Shown piece after piece: positions 46,547 to 58,549 of a stretch of 64,000 nucleotides of DNA. Origin of the DNA: Papilionanthe hookeriana x Papilionanthe teres (lineage: Eukaryota; Streptophyta; Magnoliopsida; Asparagales; Orchidaceae); the NCBI GenBank assembly GCA_022702705.1, contig CM040432.1:49812540-49876539 (forward strand), read 5' to 3'. The translations under genes and the position numbers were made by a program. A model generated the notes under the pieces. That model worked only from the letters and a program-made list of their open reading frames with translations, was not told where the DNA came from and searched no databases. The first letter of the stretch is position 1; the number at the start of each line of letters is the position of its first letter.

Positions 46547-49500
46547 TGTCACAGATTCGAAGTGAACTTCCGTGACTTCCCAACTATCCTATGATTTGGC
46601 TTCAATTTAAGAGTTTATTTAATGTTGTAATCTTGCCAATTTTAGTTAATCAGGACTTATATTTGTATGACATAATCATACAAATAGCCTCGAAAATGTG
46701 AGAGTTTATGTCATACGGAACGACTACCTCGGAGTCCTAAGACCAGTTAGGACTTAATTTACATATCATGATTATGCAAATGCCTAACGAAAAGTTGAGT
46801 ATTTATGTTGCACTAGGCAGACTACCTCGAAATCCTATAGCTTGGTTATTTAATTCTAAGAAAGGTTTTACTGAAGTAGACATAAGTTTTGCTGATGAAG
46901 ATGGCCGTGCTGCCCAGTGTGCTCCAAGCTCCTTGTTGTTACAAAGGTTTGGTTTTAGAAGGTGACAATCAGGAGATGAGAAGTGTTTTGGTTTAAAAAG
47001 GTTGAAAATTGAGATGGTTTAATGTTTTAATTAAAATAAATCTTAAAGTTGATTAAGCAGAACCGATTAAGATCCCACGGTTCCATCATCCCGACACCGC
47101 TATTTCCATCAGATTCACTTAGTCCAAATGAATTTTCTAAACTCAACTGTACGAGTTCCACACTTTCATTTAGACCGTGGGAAATCTCGTTAGCAACACG
47201 TGGGTTACATCATCTGAGGGATTCCCGATCATCCAATGAGGTGTTTTAATTTTAGTTGTAATTGTAGTTTAATTTTTGTTGGTGATTAAGTTTTGAGTTG
47301 TTTAAACATGCTCGGTTCAATCATTTTCATGCATTTATAAGTACAGGAAAGTAAGACATTTAATAAATTGCTACATGTAAATCGCAAAAAACTTAAAAGC
47401 GTACCTGGTGTGCATTCCTGTCATCTTCACCTGCACTTGTAACACATGTCAGAGCAAATACCTAGGTAAGACTAAGGGAATGTTCTGATTGTGTAACAAA
47501 ATCCTAATCCTATTTCTAGTCATTTCGTATGACGTCTAGGTTCTCGTGTTTTGTTAAGGATGATTTTCTTCACCAAAGAATAATGAAGTCTCACTGTTCT
47601 TTTAAAACATCCCATCATGTTAGAGAAGTGCTCGGAACTAAATTCTGAACATCTTCTTAAACATTTTAGGGATTATTTTGAGTTCAGTTAATTTCATTAT
47701 GGTGATGAATCGTTCACCCAGATTACTCTTGCTCGGTGAATTAGGACGTTTGATTATCCTGTAAGTGAAGTGACATTTCACTTGATGTTTCATTTGAGAG
47801 TTATGATAATAAAAGCCTTCATGGGTGAATCAGTTTGTTAAGGGATTTAACCACTATGATTGAATTGTTGTTTCAAAATAGTTTTACTTAATTATAAAAT
47901 TTCAAGTTGGTTTTTTTAAGAGTTTTAAAGTTGTTTAAGTTAAAGAGGTGTTTATACCTTTTAATTCCATTAAGTTTCGATAATTCAAATTTGTTTTAAA
48001 TATTTTTAGGTTGATTTGATTATTACGTTTTAATTGTAACTTTTTTTAAGATTAATTTTTAACCTTTCAAAATTTGCAATGACGTCAAATTAACTTTAGT
48101 GTTTCGGTTTCGTTTTGATTTAAATAAGCTAATGTTTTCAATATTACTTTAATTAAAGATTGCTTTCTTTTTTTTATTAGTTTAAATCATCACTATTAGA
48201 ATTAATTAAGAGCTGAATTAATTCAATTAAGGACTTTAAATTAAATAATTGATATCTTCTTAAGTCATGTCCCCTATTTTAATAATTCAAAGTTTATTTA
48301 TTCTTCCAAAATTTAAATGGCTTAATTAATTAAGATTTCATTTTTTATGTTGTAGGTGATCAATGGGTTTCTACCCCTTAATTCCCCAAGTTTCAATCAC
48401 CCAAGAGAAAGATTAGGATCAAATATTTTACCCTCTCTTTGATTAAGCCTAAAATATTAATTAGGGTTAAAATTCCTTAATTACCTTTATGCCCTCTTAA
48501 ACATATTCATCTCATAACTCATTAAATTAAGCTCAAATGAACTTGAAATTTTTATGTCACTTCACCCACATATCAATTAAGACATTAGAGGAGAAAAATG
48601 TGATTTTCTATTTTTTAATTTAATTTTCATAATTACTTAATGAAAATTAAGGATTTTTTATGAAAATTCAACAACATAACCAAGACAGAGCTTCTATACA
48701 TAAGAAAATTATGGGAGGTTTCCACTGACTAGAGGACCACTTGGACCAATTTTGGTGATTTTTTGAATTATGTTTTATTTATTATAATTATTTTCAATTT
48801 TAGATTATTAAATAATTATAAAATAAAATTAAAGTTGAAAATTAAATTTTTAATTTTTTTTTAAATCTGTGTGACCTCAAGGAGTTTAGAGAAACAAATT
48901 TTATATTTTTTTTATTTTTCTTTGAATTTTTAGAATTATTCTAGTGGGAAAGGTTAAAAAAACATTTTTAATATTAAAAATGCATTAAGCCTTTAAAATT
49001 CAATATCTTTTCTTAAGGACTTAAAAAAAATATTTGGTGGGCTCCTAAGTAATTAGGAGTCCAAATATGACATCTTTGTGAGTTTTATTATTATTGTGAT
49101 TTTTATTATTTTTTAATTATTAAAATATTTAGAAATAGGTTAAAAATAAAAATTTTAGAAAAAATCAAATTTTAATTTTCCTAGACTTCCCTGATCCCAG
49201 AGAGGTCTCAAAATGAATTTGGTGGATTTTTGAAATGTATTTTGAGTTTTATGAATTTTTAAAGTTTAAAAGTGGCCATGTTACTTAGAAAATTCATTTA
49301 GTGGGTTAAAACATTTCCAATTGATTCCAAATTTTATATGGGGCTTCCTCTGACCCTAAAGATCAGTGGAGAAAAGATTTCAAGTCATTTTTATTTTTAA
49401 TTTTCCCTAATTAATTCAAGGTTGGTTTTAGGTTAAATGAACCATTAAGATTATTTATATTGTTTTAAGCCATGAAATAATTATCCCAAGTCCCTCTATG

Positions 49501-52500
49501 CATAGTGAACCTATCCTAATTTTTCTAGAATTTTCCAAACAGTATGCTGATTACTGGATTTAAAATACCAAATCAAGCATAAAAATTTGGAAAATAAATA
49601 ACTTGTCGTAGGGATGACCTCTGGCCTTGAAAAATTTAGGGAATGCACCCTAGAGCAGAGGCTACAAAAGCCCTATGGTCTCATGACATGGTGAATTGTA
49701 TGTGTGAATGAAGAATTAAAATACTCAAATCAGTTTTAAATTAATTAAAAACAAAATACTCAACAAAATAAATCAATTCTTTTTCCACATTATTCTCCTT
49801 TGTTCACTGAGCAAGAGGGTATTGTTAGTTTATTTTTTTATTTTTTCTACACAAAGATGTGCATTTTTTAAGTTCTGGGCATCTAAATAATTCTAAAATA
49901 CCCTATTTATCTACTTAACCATGTCGGCGCCGTGTCATCCTCGTCCGAATCGAAGCTCCACGTGGTGCGCTCCTGTTCGACGCCGCCATCTGACTCGGCA
50001 GCCACACGTCCCGTGGTTTCATTTCGAGCTCCTATCTGATGCGATCCTGGTCGTCCATCTGATACACGCTCGATCCAACCACGGCTGGTCATCATCTACG
50101 AATGGTGCATCCCGAGAGCCGTCCACCTTCTAACCCTAAGATCTAACTCGATACTCAGCCAAATTACATGATCTTGGGCTCTATGAACTCGTCTAAACAT
50201 GGCATACACAACAACACGGCTATGATACTTTGAAATTGATTTAAACAAAATGGAGTATCAAAATAAGCTCTTAGGAAGGAGGAGTTCAATACCTTGGCTT
50301 TGAGAAGTGAAGCTTCAATCAGAGGGGCTTGGCACGTTAGTTGGAATCTGAGGAAGCTAGGGATGAAGCATGGAGCTGTGAAGAAATGTCAAGACCTGAC
50401 TTCCACCAAGACCAATTTCAAGCTCTGGCCGATAGAAGGAATGGTTGGCCTGGTGAGGGGGCTTTCACTAGAAGACTTCTTCTCTACCTCTGGTGAAGGT
50501 GTGGGAGAAGTTAATTTGATTTCTGTGGAGTTTTGGTGAGTGTCTTGTTTTCAGCCTGATTTTGGACTGAGAAATTAAGCTCAGCTAGTGGGGTTCAGGG
50601 CAGGGGAACAGTGGTTTTTTCTTCTCTAGGCTGGGAGAAGCTCTAGGAGTGAATTGGGGAAGCTCTGTTGAGAAAAATTTCAACACGTTTCTCATGGCTG
50701 AGAAGAGGTGTTTAAATGGCCAGGGCCTTTGGGCTAAGCTTGGGTTCAATTGAGGGGTGGATTCAGTTTCTTAGGTGGAGGGCAGTGGAGCTCCAATGTT
50801 TAATTTGGCTGAGGTGGCCAATTGGGTAAGTTTGGGTGTGTATAGGCTAGTGGTGGCTCTCAGATTTGACTCACTCTGGCTACTAGGTCGGCCAGCAAGG
50901 ACAGGGGAGCTAGTCCCTGAGGTGAGGTGAGTCATAGAGAGGTTTAATGGTGATTAATTAGTTAAGGGATGGTTTTGGGGTGAGGCAAAAGGAGATTTAT
51001 CCACTTAAGGGAAGATATCCCTTAAAATGGGGGACCCTTGGACCATGGCTCACTTATCATGGGCTAGGTGGATCTAGGGTAATTTCTAGGGTTCAAATGG
51101 AGGCTGTGGAAGGGTTGGTTTAGCCTCATTTGGTTCAATTTGGTTTGGTTAGGCCATAGGTTCAATTGGCTCACTTGGGTTTAGGTTGGGCTAACTTGAG
51201 TTTGGGTTTGATTTAGGTCCAAGAGTCTTGAGCAACATTGTAGAAATGATTGCCATCAAGAACTTTCTTGAAGACAAGGAAAGTCTTTGAGTTCAATTAA
51301 ACGGTCAATTAGGTGGATTTTAGGATTTTGGTTAATTTGAGCAAGGTTGGATCAAGTTGGGCCCAAGTTAGTTTAAGGTTGGGTTTAGACCCAATTGAAA
51401 GTTTCAAATGGTCTAGGGGAATGTATTGAAGAGTTTCCAACATCAATTGGGAAGAAATTTTAAGATTAAGGCAATCAATTTGGTAGGTTTAAGGCATGAA
51501 ATCACTTTAGGTTAAAATGGGGATTTTTGGTTTTTCAAATGGATTTAGGTTAAGCTTAGGATAAAATTGGGGAAATTGAAGGTTGCATGGGCTTCAGGGG
51601 AATGTCATGGAAGGTTTAGGATTGAAATTTGGAAGGGAAAAGGTTGGTGTTGGGTTAATTGGGGGTTTTGGATTAATTAGGCAAATTTGGGGATTTAGGT
51701 TTCAAATGGAATTGAACTCAAATGTGAATCAATTCGGCCTTAGACTTGGTTTAAATAGGTTGTGGGGATGTTGAATTAGAGTTTAGAATTGAAATTGGTC
51801 AAGATTGAGGTCAAATGGGTTGATTTGGTTTGACATTGGGTCCATTAAGGTTAAAAATGGGTCAAACTGGGGATTTTGATAAAAGTGGGTTATCTTAGAA
51901 AAATTGGCCTATGGTGTAGTTGAACAAAATGAAATTGGGGATATTTAAGATTTTTAGGAATTTTCTAAGAATTTTTGGAATTTTTGGAATTTTGGGCCAA
52001 AAGGGTATTTAGGGTATTGAGAGGTTATTTGGAGGGTATTGGGGTATTTTGATGGATTTAAAAGGTGGGAATTGTTTTAAAATGATTTTTAGGGTTTTTT
52101 GGAATTTTGTGTAATTTTTGGGAAATTTTTGGAAGGTTTTGTGGTTGTAGGGGTATTTTAGGTAATTTTGGGTAAGTTTGAAGGCCCAATGTTAAAACCA
52201 GAAATTTTGGCAAAAGTGGAACTTGGGTATGGTTGAGAGAGTGGAATAGCTTAGAGTGAGCCATGAACAAATAAATGTCAATTTTGAACATCTCATGAGT
52301 TGTTCTTAACCCTCATAGCCAAGGACTAGGGGTTTGGAATTAACCACATGAGTGCTCTAATGAACCAGGATTCAAGATTGGGTAAGGATGGTTCAGGGTT
52401 TAGGATGGGTGTAGGAGTGCAGTGTGTGTGCCAGCCAGCCCTCACCAAGACCATGCCACCCAGGGTAGTCCTAAGGCTTCGAAATCCTATAGGAGTTAAT

Positions 52501-52712
52501 CTTTGTCTTCTCACACATTGGTCCCAACCTTCCAAGTGATTTGGAGGTTGATGACCATCTATGTAGGATTCCGAAGAGAATCAAGATTTGGTTTGAATTT
52601 CTAAATGGTGAGTTCCATCTCTAGTCTTCTAGGATAGTCAAGGAGAAGACCTATGGCTAGATCTTAAGCACTAAGAGGAAAGAAAAAGACCTCACCAAAA
52701 ATGAGGTCAACA
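46547..52712 (-). mobile_element. Shared Tat-AlkB LTR (5' LTR of copy I, 3' LTR of copy II)
   Basis: A 6.2-kb LTR collinear with 13168-19304. On the minus strand it starts TGTTGACCTCATTTTTGG at 52712 and ends CTGTGACA at 46547. The leader and ORF1 of internal I lie on one side and the tandem-repeat 3' UTR of internal II on the other, so one LTR serves both. ORFs inside, including 49907-50133, show no conserved domain. Confidence 0.82.
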
Positions 52713-53179
52713 AATGGACCCCAAATTGGTGTGGGGTGCTAACCAAGCACACCACGCGTATTGGCGTTGGTTGAAGAGATCAACAAAACCAACACAGACG
52801 TCTAAGTATCACACTTAGAACAAAGCATAGAAAATTTCCTTTTGGGAGTATCAGGTAAATCTCCAAGACTGAAGATTCCAAAACTCTCTCTAGGGAAAAG
52901 GAGGTGAACTCCAAATCATAAGATCTTGAGAGACCGGATTTCAAATTCATTTTATTTTTTTTATTTCAAGTTTTAATTTTGAGTTTGAATCTTGATTGGA
53001 GTTAGATTTAAGATTGATTTCAAGGAAGCTCTGGATTTGAAATGAGAATTCGAACCTAGGTTCCAACCTCGGGATTGCACAGAGAACTGGAATTTAGGTA
53101 CCAGTCTCCAAGTGAGAATCAGATTTTAGGCACCGATCGAGAAGGATGAGAATCAAAATTTTGGTACTGATCTCAAAAT

Positions 53180-53440
53180 GAGAACTGGAAGTTAGGTAAC
53201 AGTCTCTGAAGAGAGTTAAAAGTTAGGTATCGACCCCGAGAAGGGTGAGAGCTGGAAGTTAGGTGCCAGTCTCGGAAGAGAGTCAGAAGTTAGGTACCGA
53301 CCTCAAAAAGGGTGAGAACAGGAAGTTAGGTACCAATCTCGAAAGAGAGTTGGAAGTTACGTACTGACTTCGAAAAGGGTGAGAACTGGAAGTTAGGTAC
53401 CAGTCTCGGAAGAGAGTCGGTAGTTAGGTACCGACCTCGA
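53180..53440. repeat. Tandem array, about 66-bp unit, copy II
   Basis: GAGAACTGGAAGTTAGGTAAC-type units with GAAGTTAGGTACCGACCTC half-units. About four copies, fewer decayed boundaries than in copy I. Confidence 0.83.
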
Positions 53441-53465
53441 GATTTCAGGAGTGCGGAAAAGTTTC

Positions 53466-53852
53466 TCGGAAGAGTGTGAATTTAGTGGACACTGAGATTA
53501 GGATGCATTGTCGGTCTTATACTCAAGTTGGAGGATTAAAATGCAAAAAATTTTCTTGGAAAGTGTGCGAGATTAGTGGACACCGAGATTAGGATGCCTT
53601 ATCGGTATTAGACCCAATTCGGAGGATTAGAATGAGAAAACGTTTCTTGGAAGGAATGCGAAAATTTGGTGGACACCAAGATTAGGATGCCTTGTCGGTC
53701 TTATACCCAAGTCAGAGGATTAGAATGCGAAAAAGTTTCTCAGAAGGAGTGCGAAAATTTGGTGGACACCGGGATTAGGATGACTTGTTGGTCTTATATC
53801 TAAGTCGAAGGATAAGAATCCAAAAAAGTTTCTCGGAAGGAGTGTGAGATTG
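53466..53852. repeat. Tandem array, about 91-93-bp unit, copy II
   Basis: GATTAGGATG recurs near 53496, 53587, 53680 and 53773, followed by variants of GTCGGTCTTATACCCAAGTC. Confidence 0.87.
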
Positions 53853-54867
53853 GCAGAAATTCAGAAAAGAGAGTCGAAATTTGATTATCGATCTCGAAAT
53901 GAAAACTGGAAGTTAGGTACCAATCTCAGAAAGATGGGAACTGGAATTTAGGTACCAATCCCAAAAGTTGGTATTTGATTTTTGAAGATTCTCCGGAGAA
54001 TTTAGTGCAATAGAAGATTGGAATGAGACATGAAAGTGTTTCACATCCCGAGAGAGTTGATCATAGTTTGATTGTTTGGCGAAGGATATGAATCCATGCC
54101 ATCAGAACCAAATCAAAAATTTTGTGGTTCTGTGTCAGTAGACTCAGTGGACCTTCTCAAAAGAGGAAAGAAATCGTGGGGAGCCAAAAGGATTTGAGAA
54201 CAGCTGGAGACTGGGGATTTCAGATTCAGAGTTTGGTTTTCATTGTTTTTGTTCATAGTGATTTGATTTTGTTTTGATTTTCAATTTTCGATTGAATTTT
54301 CATTTTGATTTAGATTTCTTATTCTTATTTTTTGTTTGTAATTCAAGATGTTGGATTGATTTGTTTTTGAGTTTCGTTTTGTGTTTTATTTGGATTTTGA
54401 GTTTGAATTTTTATTTTGTTGTTATTATTTTACTAGATCGTTTGTTTTATTTATTTTATTTTATTTTAATTTTTTTTAATATTCAAATCGTTCTTTGTTC
54501 AACTTTCTTTAAATCGAGTCAAACTCAAATTTTAATGGCGTTTGCAGTCAATTGCATGAAACTGAAGGCAAAGCACGACATAGTCTCTTCCAATAAAAAT
54601 GCCGAAAGTACATCAGGTGATTCCATCAAAACATTTCTGATGACATCTTTTTGAAACAGACTTTACAAAATCCATGAATGTCTGAACACAGACTGTACTG
54701 ATATCTTCATGTTGCCTGACAAAACTGTCTGTTTGATCCATCCAAGTCTGAAAAGTAAACTGCATAGGTAATAACATCACCTTCTAAGCCACTTTCCAGA
54801 GGAGAATCCCACGTAAGTGTGCTTTAGAGGTGTGCTACTACTATGTAGCTTACAACTCGTAGGGCTG

Positions 54868-56215
54868 CAAATTCTCTAACTCTAGGTATAGTCAGAAGTA
54901 GATCGGGATCTTGCTCTCATCCATCCTCCAGAAGGTTATGGAGATCTGCTCGTAAGGAACTCCTCGGATGCAGTGCTTTGCCACATCTGCCCCATTTCCT
55001 TGTAGTACGAGGACAGAGCCTACCGGTAGGGGTATCTTTACTGGCCCTCAAAATTCTTCAGGGCCTAGTATCCGGAGTTCTGTCCTGAACATGATGTTGC
55101 ATTGGTTGATGAAGGAAACAGTGCAAAAAGGTCTCACGAAATCATGATGGTCCACGTGAGGTGGAATGCAGTCTCCTTTCATATAAATGTTGATTATGCA
55201 GATGTTTGGTATGTAGTCAGTGGGTAAGACTCGCCAAACAACTATCCTTTTTATCATCTTCTTGATCAGAACTGGCATTGGATCCACTTCGTCGTAGCGG
55301 AGTATCTTTGGTGGATTTCTTTTCCTCTCATCAGCAAAGGTGTAACAGCATCCAAATTGGATAGTAATCCTCCGCTTGCCTCATTTCCATTTCTTCGGCA
55401 CGGAGTAGCTTTTTCTTCGTCGTCGTCCTGCACAACCCTGCTTCTTTAGCTCGGAGACGTAGTCCACGATCTCACTCTACTCATAGTGAGAGAAGACATC
55501 AGTATGCAACTCCAGTCCTTCCAGGAAGTTGACGAAGCTGCCTCGGATCCTTTGAAAATATTCAAAATTCTGTTTCCGCACCCTCTGAATCATCTCCAAC
55601 TCGTGCTCTAAAATTATCTGGAATTGTTGGGGTCTAGTGGCGTACTGTGGGATGTACGGCTCCACACCATCATGCTCTCCTGGAATCATCATTGTCTCAG
55701 GTATAGACTCTGCAGTAACCTCCTCTGGAACAACCTCTGCTATGGTGCTCCTGAGGGTCGACCTTCTCGGGAAGACTGCTGCGGTCATCAGAATGTCTTT
55801 CTTGTTCTGGTCTTCCATTAATTTCTTCAGCATTTTGTGAATACGACGGTTCTTATTTCTTCTTTAAGTCAGGGTCAGAGTGGCTCTTCTCTCCCCCTAG
55901 ATTTCGGTAGGGACGGCCTTGACAAGCTTCCCTCCTATGGCAGTTATTACTGATTTCATCTTGTGGTCGTCAATCGCGCTGATATTCCTTTTCTAGTTTG
56001 CAGTGTGCTGAACCTTTTCACTGAGTTTCATCACTATCTTTTTGTGGGATTGTCTGAGGTCTATAGTAGTCCAAGCAGTCTCTTCATATTCTAGCTCCAG
56101 CTGTGCAAAGTTTGAGACGACCTCGATCACGGTACCAGGTTTCAGTTCTTCTTCATTAAGTGCAAGACTTACGCCATCTTTAAAGTTCAGAACAAACCGC
56201 CTGTTCGATATTTCC
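54868..56215 (-). pseudogene. AlkB ORF of Tat copy II (ALKBH9/10-type domain)
   Basis: A full-length counterpart of the split copy I ORF, uninterrupted by insertion. The N-terminal half holds LNFKDGVSLALNEEELKPG and the QRRNKNR-type block (a TAA replaces the Gln codon). Then come the AlkB domain motifs LEGLELHTDVFSHYE, KKWK.GKRRITIQFGCC, NIYMKGDCIPPHVDHHDF (iron ligands at 55150-55158) and LPVGSVLVLQGNGADVAKHC. The 2-oxoglutarate arginines are gone: the block reads EQISITFWRM where copy I has ERISITFRRM. Stops include TAG at 55993-55995 (shared with copy I), another TAG, a TAA, a TGA after GPEEF near 55047 and TGA at 54892. Dead, but the domain is unmistakable. Confidence 0.92.
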
Positions 56216-56536
56216 CTGCAAAAAAAAGTAAGGAAAGGATCATGGGCTGTACTTTGAACGAGAACAATAAGAAAATTTACTTATTAATAGAAAATTCTTA
56301 TCCATTATTTATCAAATTTTTAAGGGAAAGGGAAAAAGATGAGGAAAGATTAGGAGTTAGATTAGCGCAAAAGGAAGGATCAAAATTTATTATTATGATG
56401 ATTTTTTTTTCAAATATTTTTCTTTTAACACATATGTTTGCCTTTAATCATTTTTACTTCAATATTCGGTTCGGACCCAGTTACAAGTGATTACTCTGCT
56501 CGTGCTTCTAGGGATGGGACTCCATCCTTCGGAACA
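56216..56536 (-). other. Candidate intron end / INT-AlkB spacer, copy II
   Basis: A/T-rich non-coding DNA after the integrase tail (ending NGRYQKKYYAT). It ends on the minus strand with a T tract and TGCAG (AG at 56217-56216) immediately before GGAAATATCG. Position and tract match copy I at 43778. Confidence 0.55.
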
Positions 56537-57600
56537 TCAGGTTGCATAATACTTCTTTTGGTATCGTCCATTGATTGGAAGCATAGATCGTTCTCCACGA
56601 CAATTCACAAGCTGGTAGGGACCTCTTGAGTAGACTGTCTCAACCACAAATGGTCCCTCCCAAGTCGGTTCAAATTTACCTCCTATCTTGCGGTGTGCAA
56701 GAATAGGTCTTCTGAGAGCTCGAACCAAGTCACCGACTTTGAATGTCCTTGGGCGGACTAGCTTATCGTTGGCATGGATCATCTTGGCTTGATACAATTC
56801 CAGATTCTACTATGCTGAAAGTTGTTTCCCTTCCATGCTTTCCAATTCTTCCAGTCTCAGTCTGACATTCTCTTCTGTAGTGATCTTGCTCGCAACTGCA
56901 ATTATGAGTGACGGAAGCTATACCTCCAAGGGTAAGACGGCTTCGAACCCGTACACTAGAGCGTGGGGCGTAGACTGAGTAGGAGTTCTGAACACCATTC
57001 TGTAGGGCCATAAGGCCTCTAACAACTTCTCGTACCAATTTATTTTGTTATCGTCCAAAGTTTTCTTTAATATTTGGACGAGTGTTTTCTTAAAAGCCTC
57101 GGCCAAGCCATTTGCTCTTGGGTAGTAGATCGTCGAATAGCACCAATCAATCCCGTGCCTTCTGACAAAATTGTTGATCTTCGTACTCTTGAAAGCGGAC
57201 CCGTTGTCTGAGATAATTCTGTGTGGTACCCCGAAATGGTAGAAGATTTGGTTCTTGAAGAACTGTAACACGTGATGTGCTTTCACTTCTCTGAGCGGTA
57301 TTGCTTCTGGCCATTTCGAAAAGTAATCTGTCGCTGCAAGGATGAAACAATGTCCTCTTGAAGAAGGCGGTTTTATTGGACCCACAATATTTGTGCCCCA
57401 ACATTCAAATGACCACGACGCGATTGTTGGATGTAGCACATTTGGAGGTTGATGTAGAACAACTCCATGTACTTGGCACTGGTGACTGCTTTTGGCTACT
57501 TTCATGCAGTCGGTCATCATCGAGGGCTAGTAGCACTCTAGTCTTTTAATTTTCAATTTCATCTTCGAACCCGACTGATGAGCGCCATAAAGTCCCGAGT
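56537..57600 (-). pseudogene. pol: Integrase, Tat copy II
   Basis: The minus-strand frame starts with the end of the zinc finger (DCMKVAKSSHQCQVHG). The core follows: ECWGTNIVGPI, where the first catalytic Asp is Asn; ATDYFSKWPEAIPL; the second Asp in IISDNGSAFK; and the Glu block PRANGLAEAFKKT. Stops follow GFEAVLPLEV near 56918, then the C-terminal part YQAKMIHANDKLVRPRTFKVGD and GKFEPTWEGPFVVETVY. Stop codons and the D-to-N change make it inactive. No chromodomain is seen. AlkB lies about 0.3 kb downstream. Confidence 0.9.
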
Positions 57601-58072
57601 GTACCTCTTTAACAATTTCACGAGCCTTGGATCCATTCAGGCACCTTAGCCACATCTGGTCGAAAGACCTTCTGTATAACGTATTGTTTATTAATGTGTA
57701 AGACAGATTTCTTTTCTTAATCTGATGGGCTAATGACTTCTCATCCGGTAAGTTTCCTATTTACAGGTAGACGATTAATGGTTGCTGCCAATCCTCTGTA
57801 GTTTCTGCCACTACTGCAACTGTTTCTTCTTCCTTTCCTTCTGATTGGTGTATTGCATCCATGTCGAGCTGTGAGAGGACCTGTCGTCCCTGAATTGACA
57901 TTTCAACTTACTCATCCTGTAAGTAGGCAAATTCCTTTACAAGGTGGGCTAACAAATCTATGAGAGCATTTTCTCTTATGGGAATCTTGTAGATCGTTAC
58001 ATTCGGAATCTACTCCAAAAACTTCATGGCATTCTGAAAGTATTGCTCGAGGCTTGGTTTCAGAATCTTGTA
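57601..58072 (-). pseudogene. aRNase H-integrase linker and zinc finger start, Tat copy II
   Basis: Minus strand in broken frames, with EIVKEVHSGLYGAHQSGSKM near 57580-57620 (the His part of the integrase H2C2 finger). Upstream is a poorly conserved linker. Stops prevent a continuous frame. Confidence 0.55.
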
Positions 58073-58480
58073 CTATCCTGCGACCTGTTGTATGATCAAC
58101 TGAGATTCACCGTAGATGTTGATATCTGTTATCCCCATATGAATGGTTAACTCCAGTCCAGTTACAAGGGTTTTGAATTCTGCTTTGTTGTTCGTACACG
58201 GCTCTATTAGATGGTAGGAGTACCTTAACATTCCCCACTCTGGTGTTATAAATGTTAGTCTGATTCCTGCCTTACCGGGTACTATCATTTGAAATTCTTT
58301 ATCTTTTTTTGTTGAAGACGCTCCTTCAAAGAACAATTCCCCACGCTGATCATCGAAGTCTTCTTGGCTCATTATCTGCTCATCTTGTAAATCATCGTTG
58401 AGAGGCGATTCTGCCGGTAAAGGGTGTGCTGCGAGAAAGTCTGCTAGGACTTCTCCCTTTTCTGGCACGAAGAGGAACAA
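58073..58480 (-). pseudogene. pol: Second (archaeal-type) RNase H, Tat copy II
   Basis: An additional RNase H domain after the normal one, the diagnostic trait of the Tat lineage. Minus-strand motifs: ADFLAAHPLP, GELFFEGASSTKKD, GIRLTFITPEWGMLRYS, CTNNKAEFKTLVTGLEL and INIYGESQLIIQQVAG. Two catalytic Asp positions (usually FDGAS and YGDSQ) are Glu here, while the middle Glu in AEF is kept. It would remove RNA from RNA-DNA hybrids; both changes argue against full activity. The frame is open for 135 codons. Confidence 0.88.
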
Positions 58481-58549
58481 AATTTATATCAAATTGCAAT
58501 AGTATCATTGACCACCTGGCAAGTCTGCCGGAAAACATCGGTCGGGTCA

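Larger units (their letters stand above)
52713..54867 (-). other. 3' untranslated region of Tat-AlkB copy II
   Basis: Collinear with 19305-21433 of copy I. It carries the same two tandem arrays and, beside the LTR, TTTGGGGTCC as a weak polypurine candidate. The 54274-54654 ORF lies in a T-rich stretch and is not coding. Confidence 0.7.

Noticed and set aside
49907..50133. Overlapping ORFs in a GC-richer patch, Arg/Ser-rich on both strands
   Set aside because: The patch is part of the LTR promoter block shared with 16500-16830 and 2100-2340, where frames are not kept.
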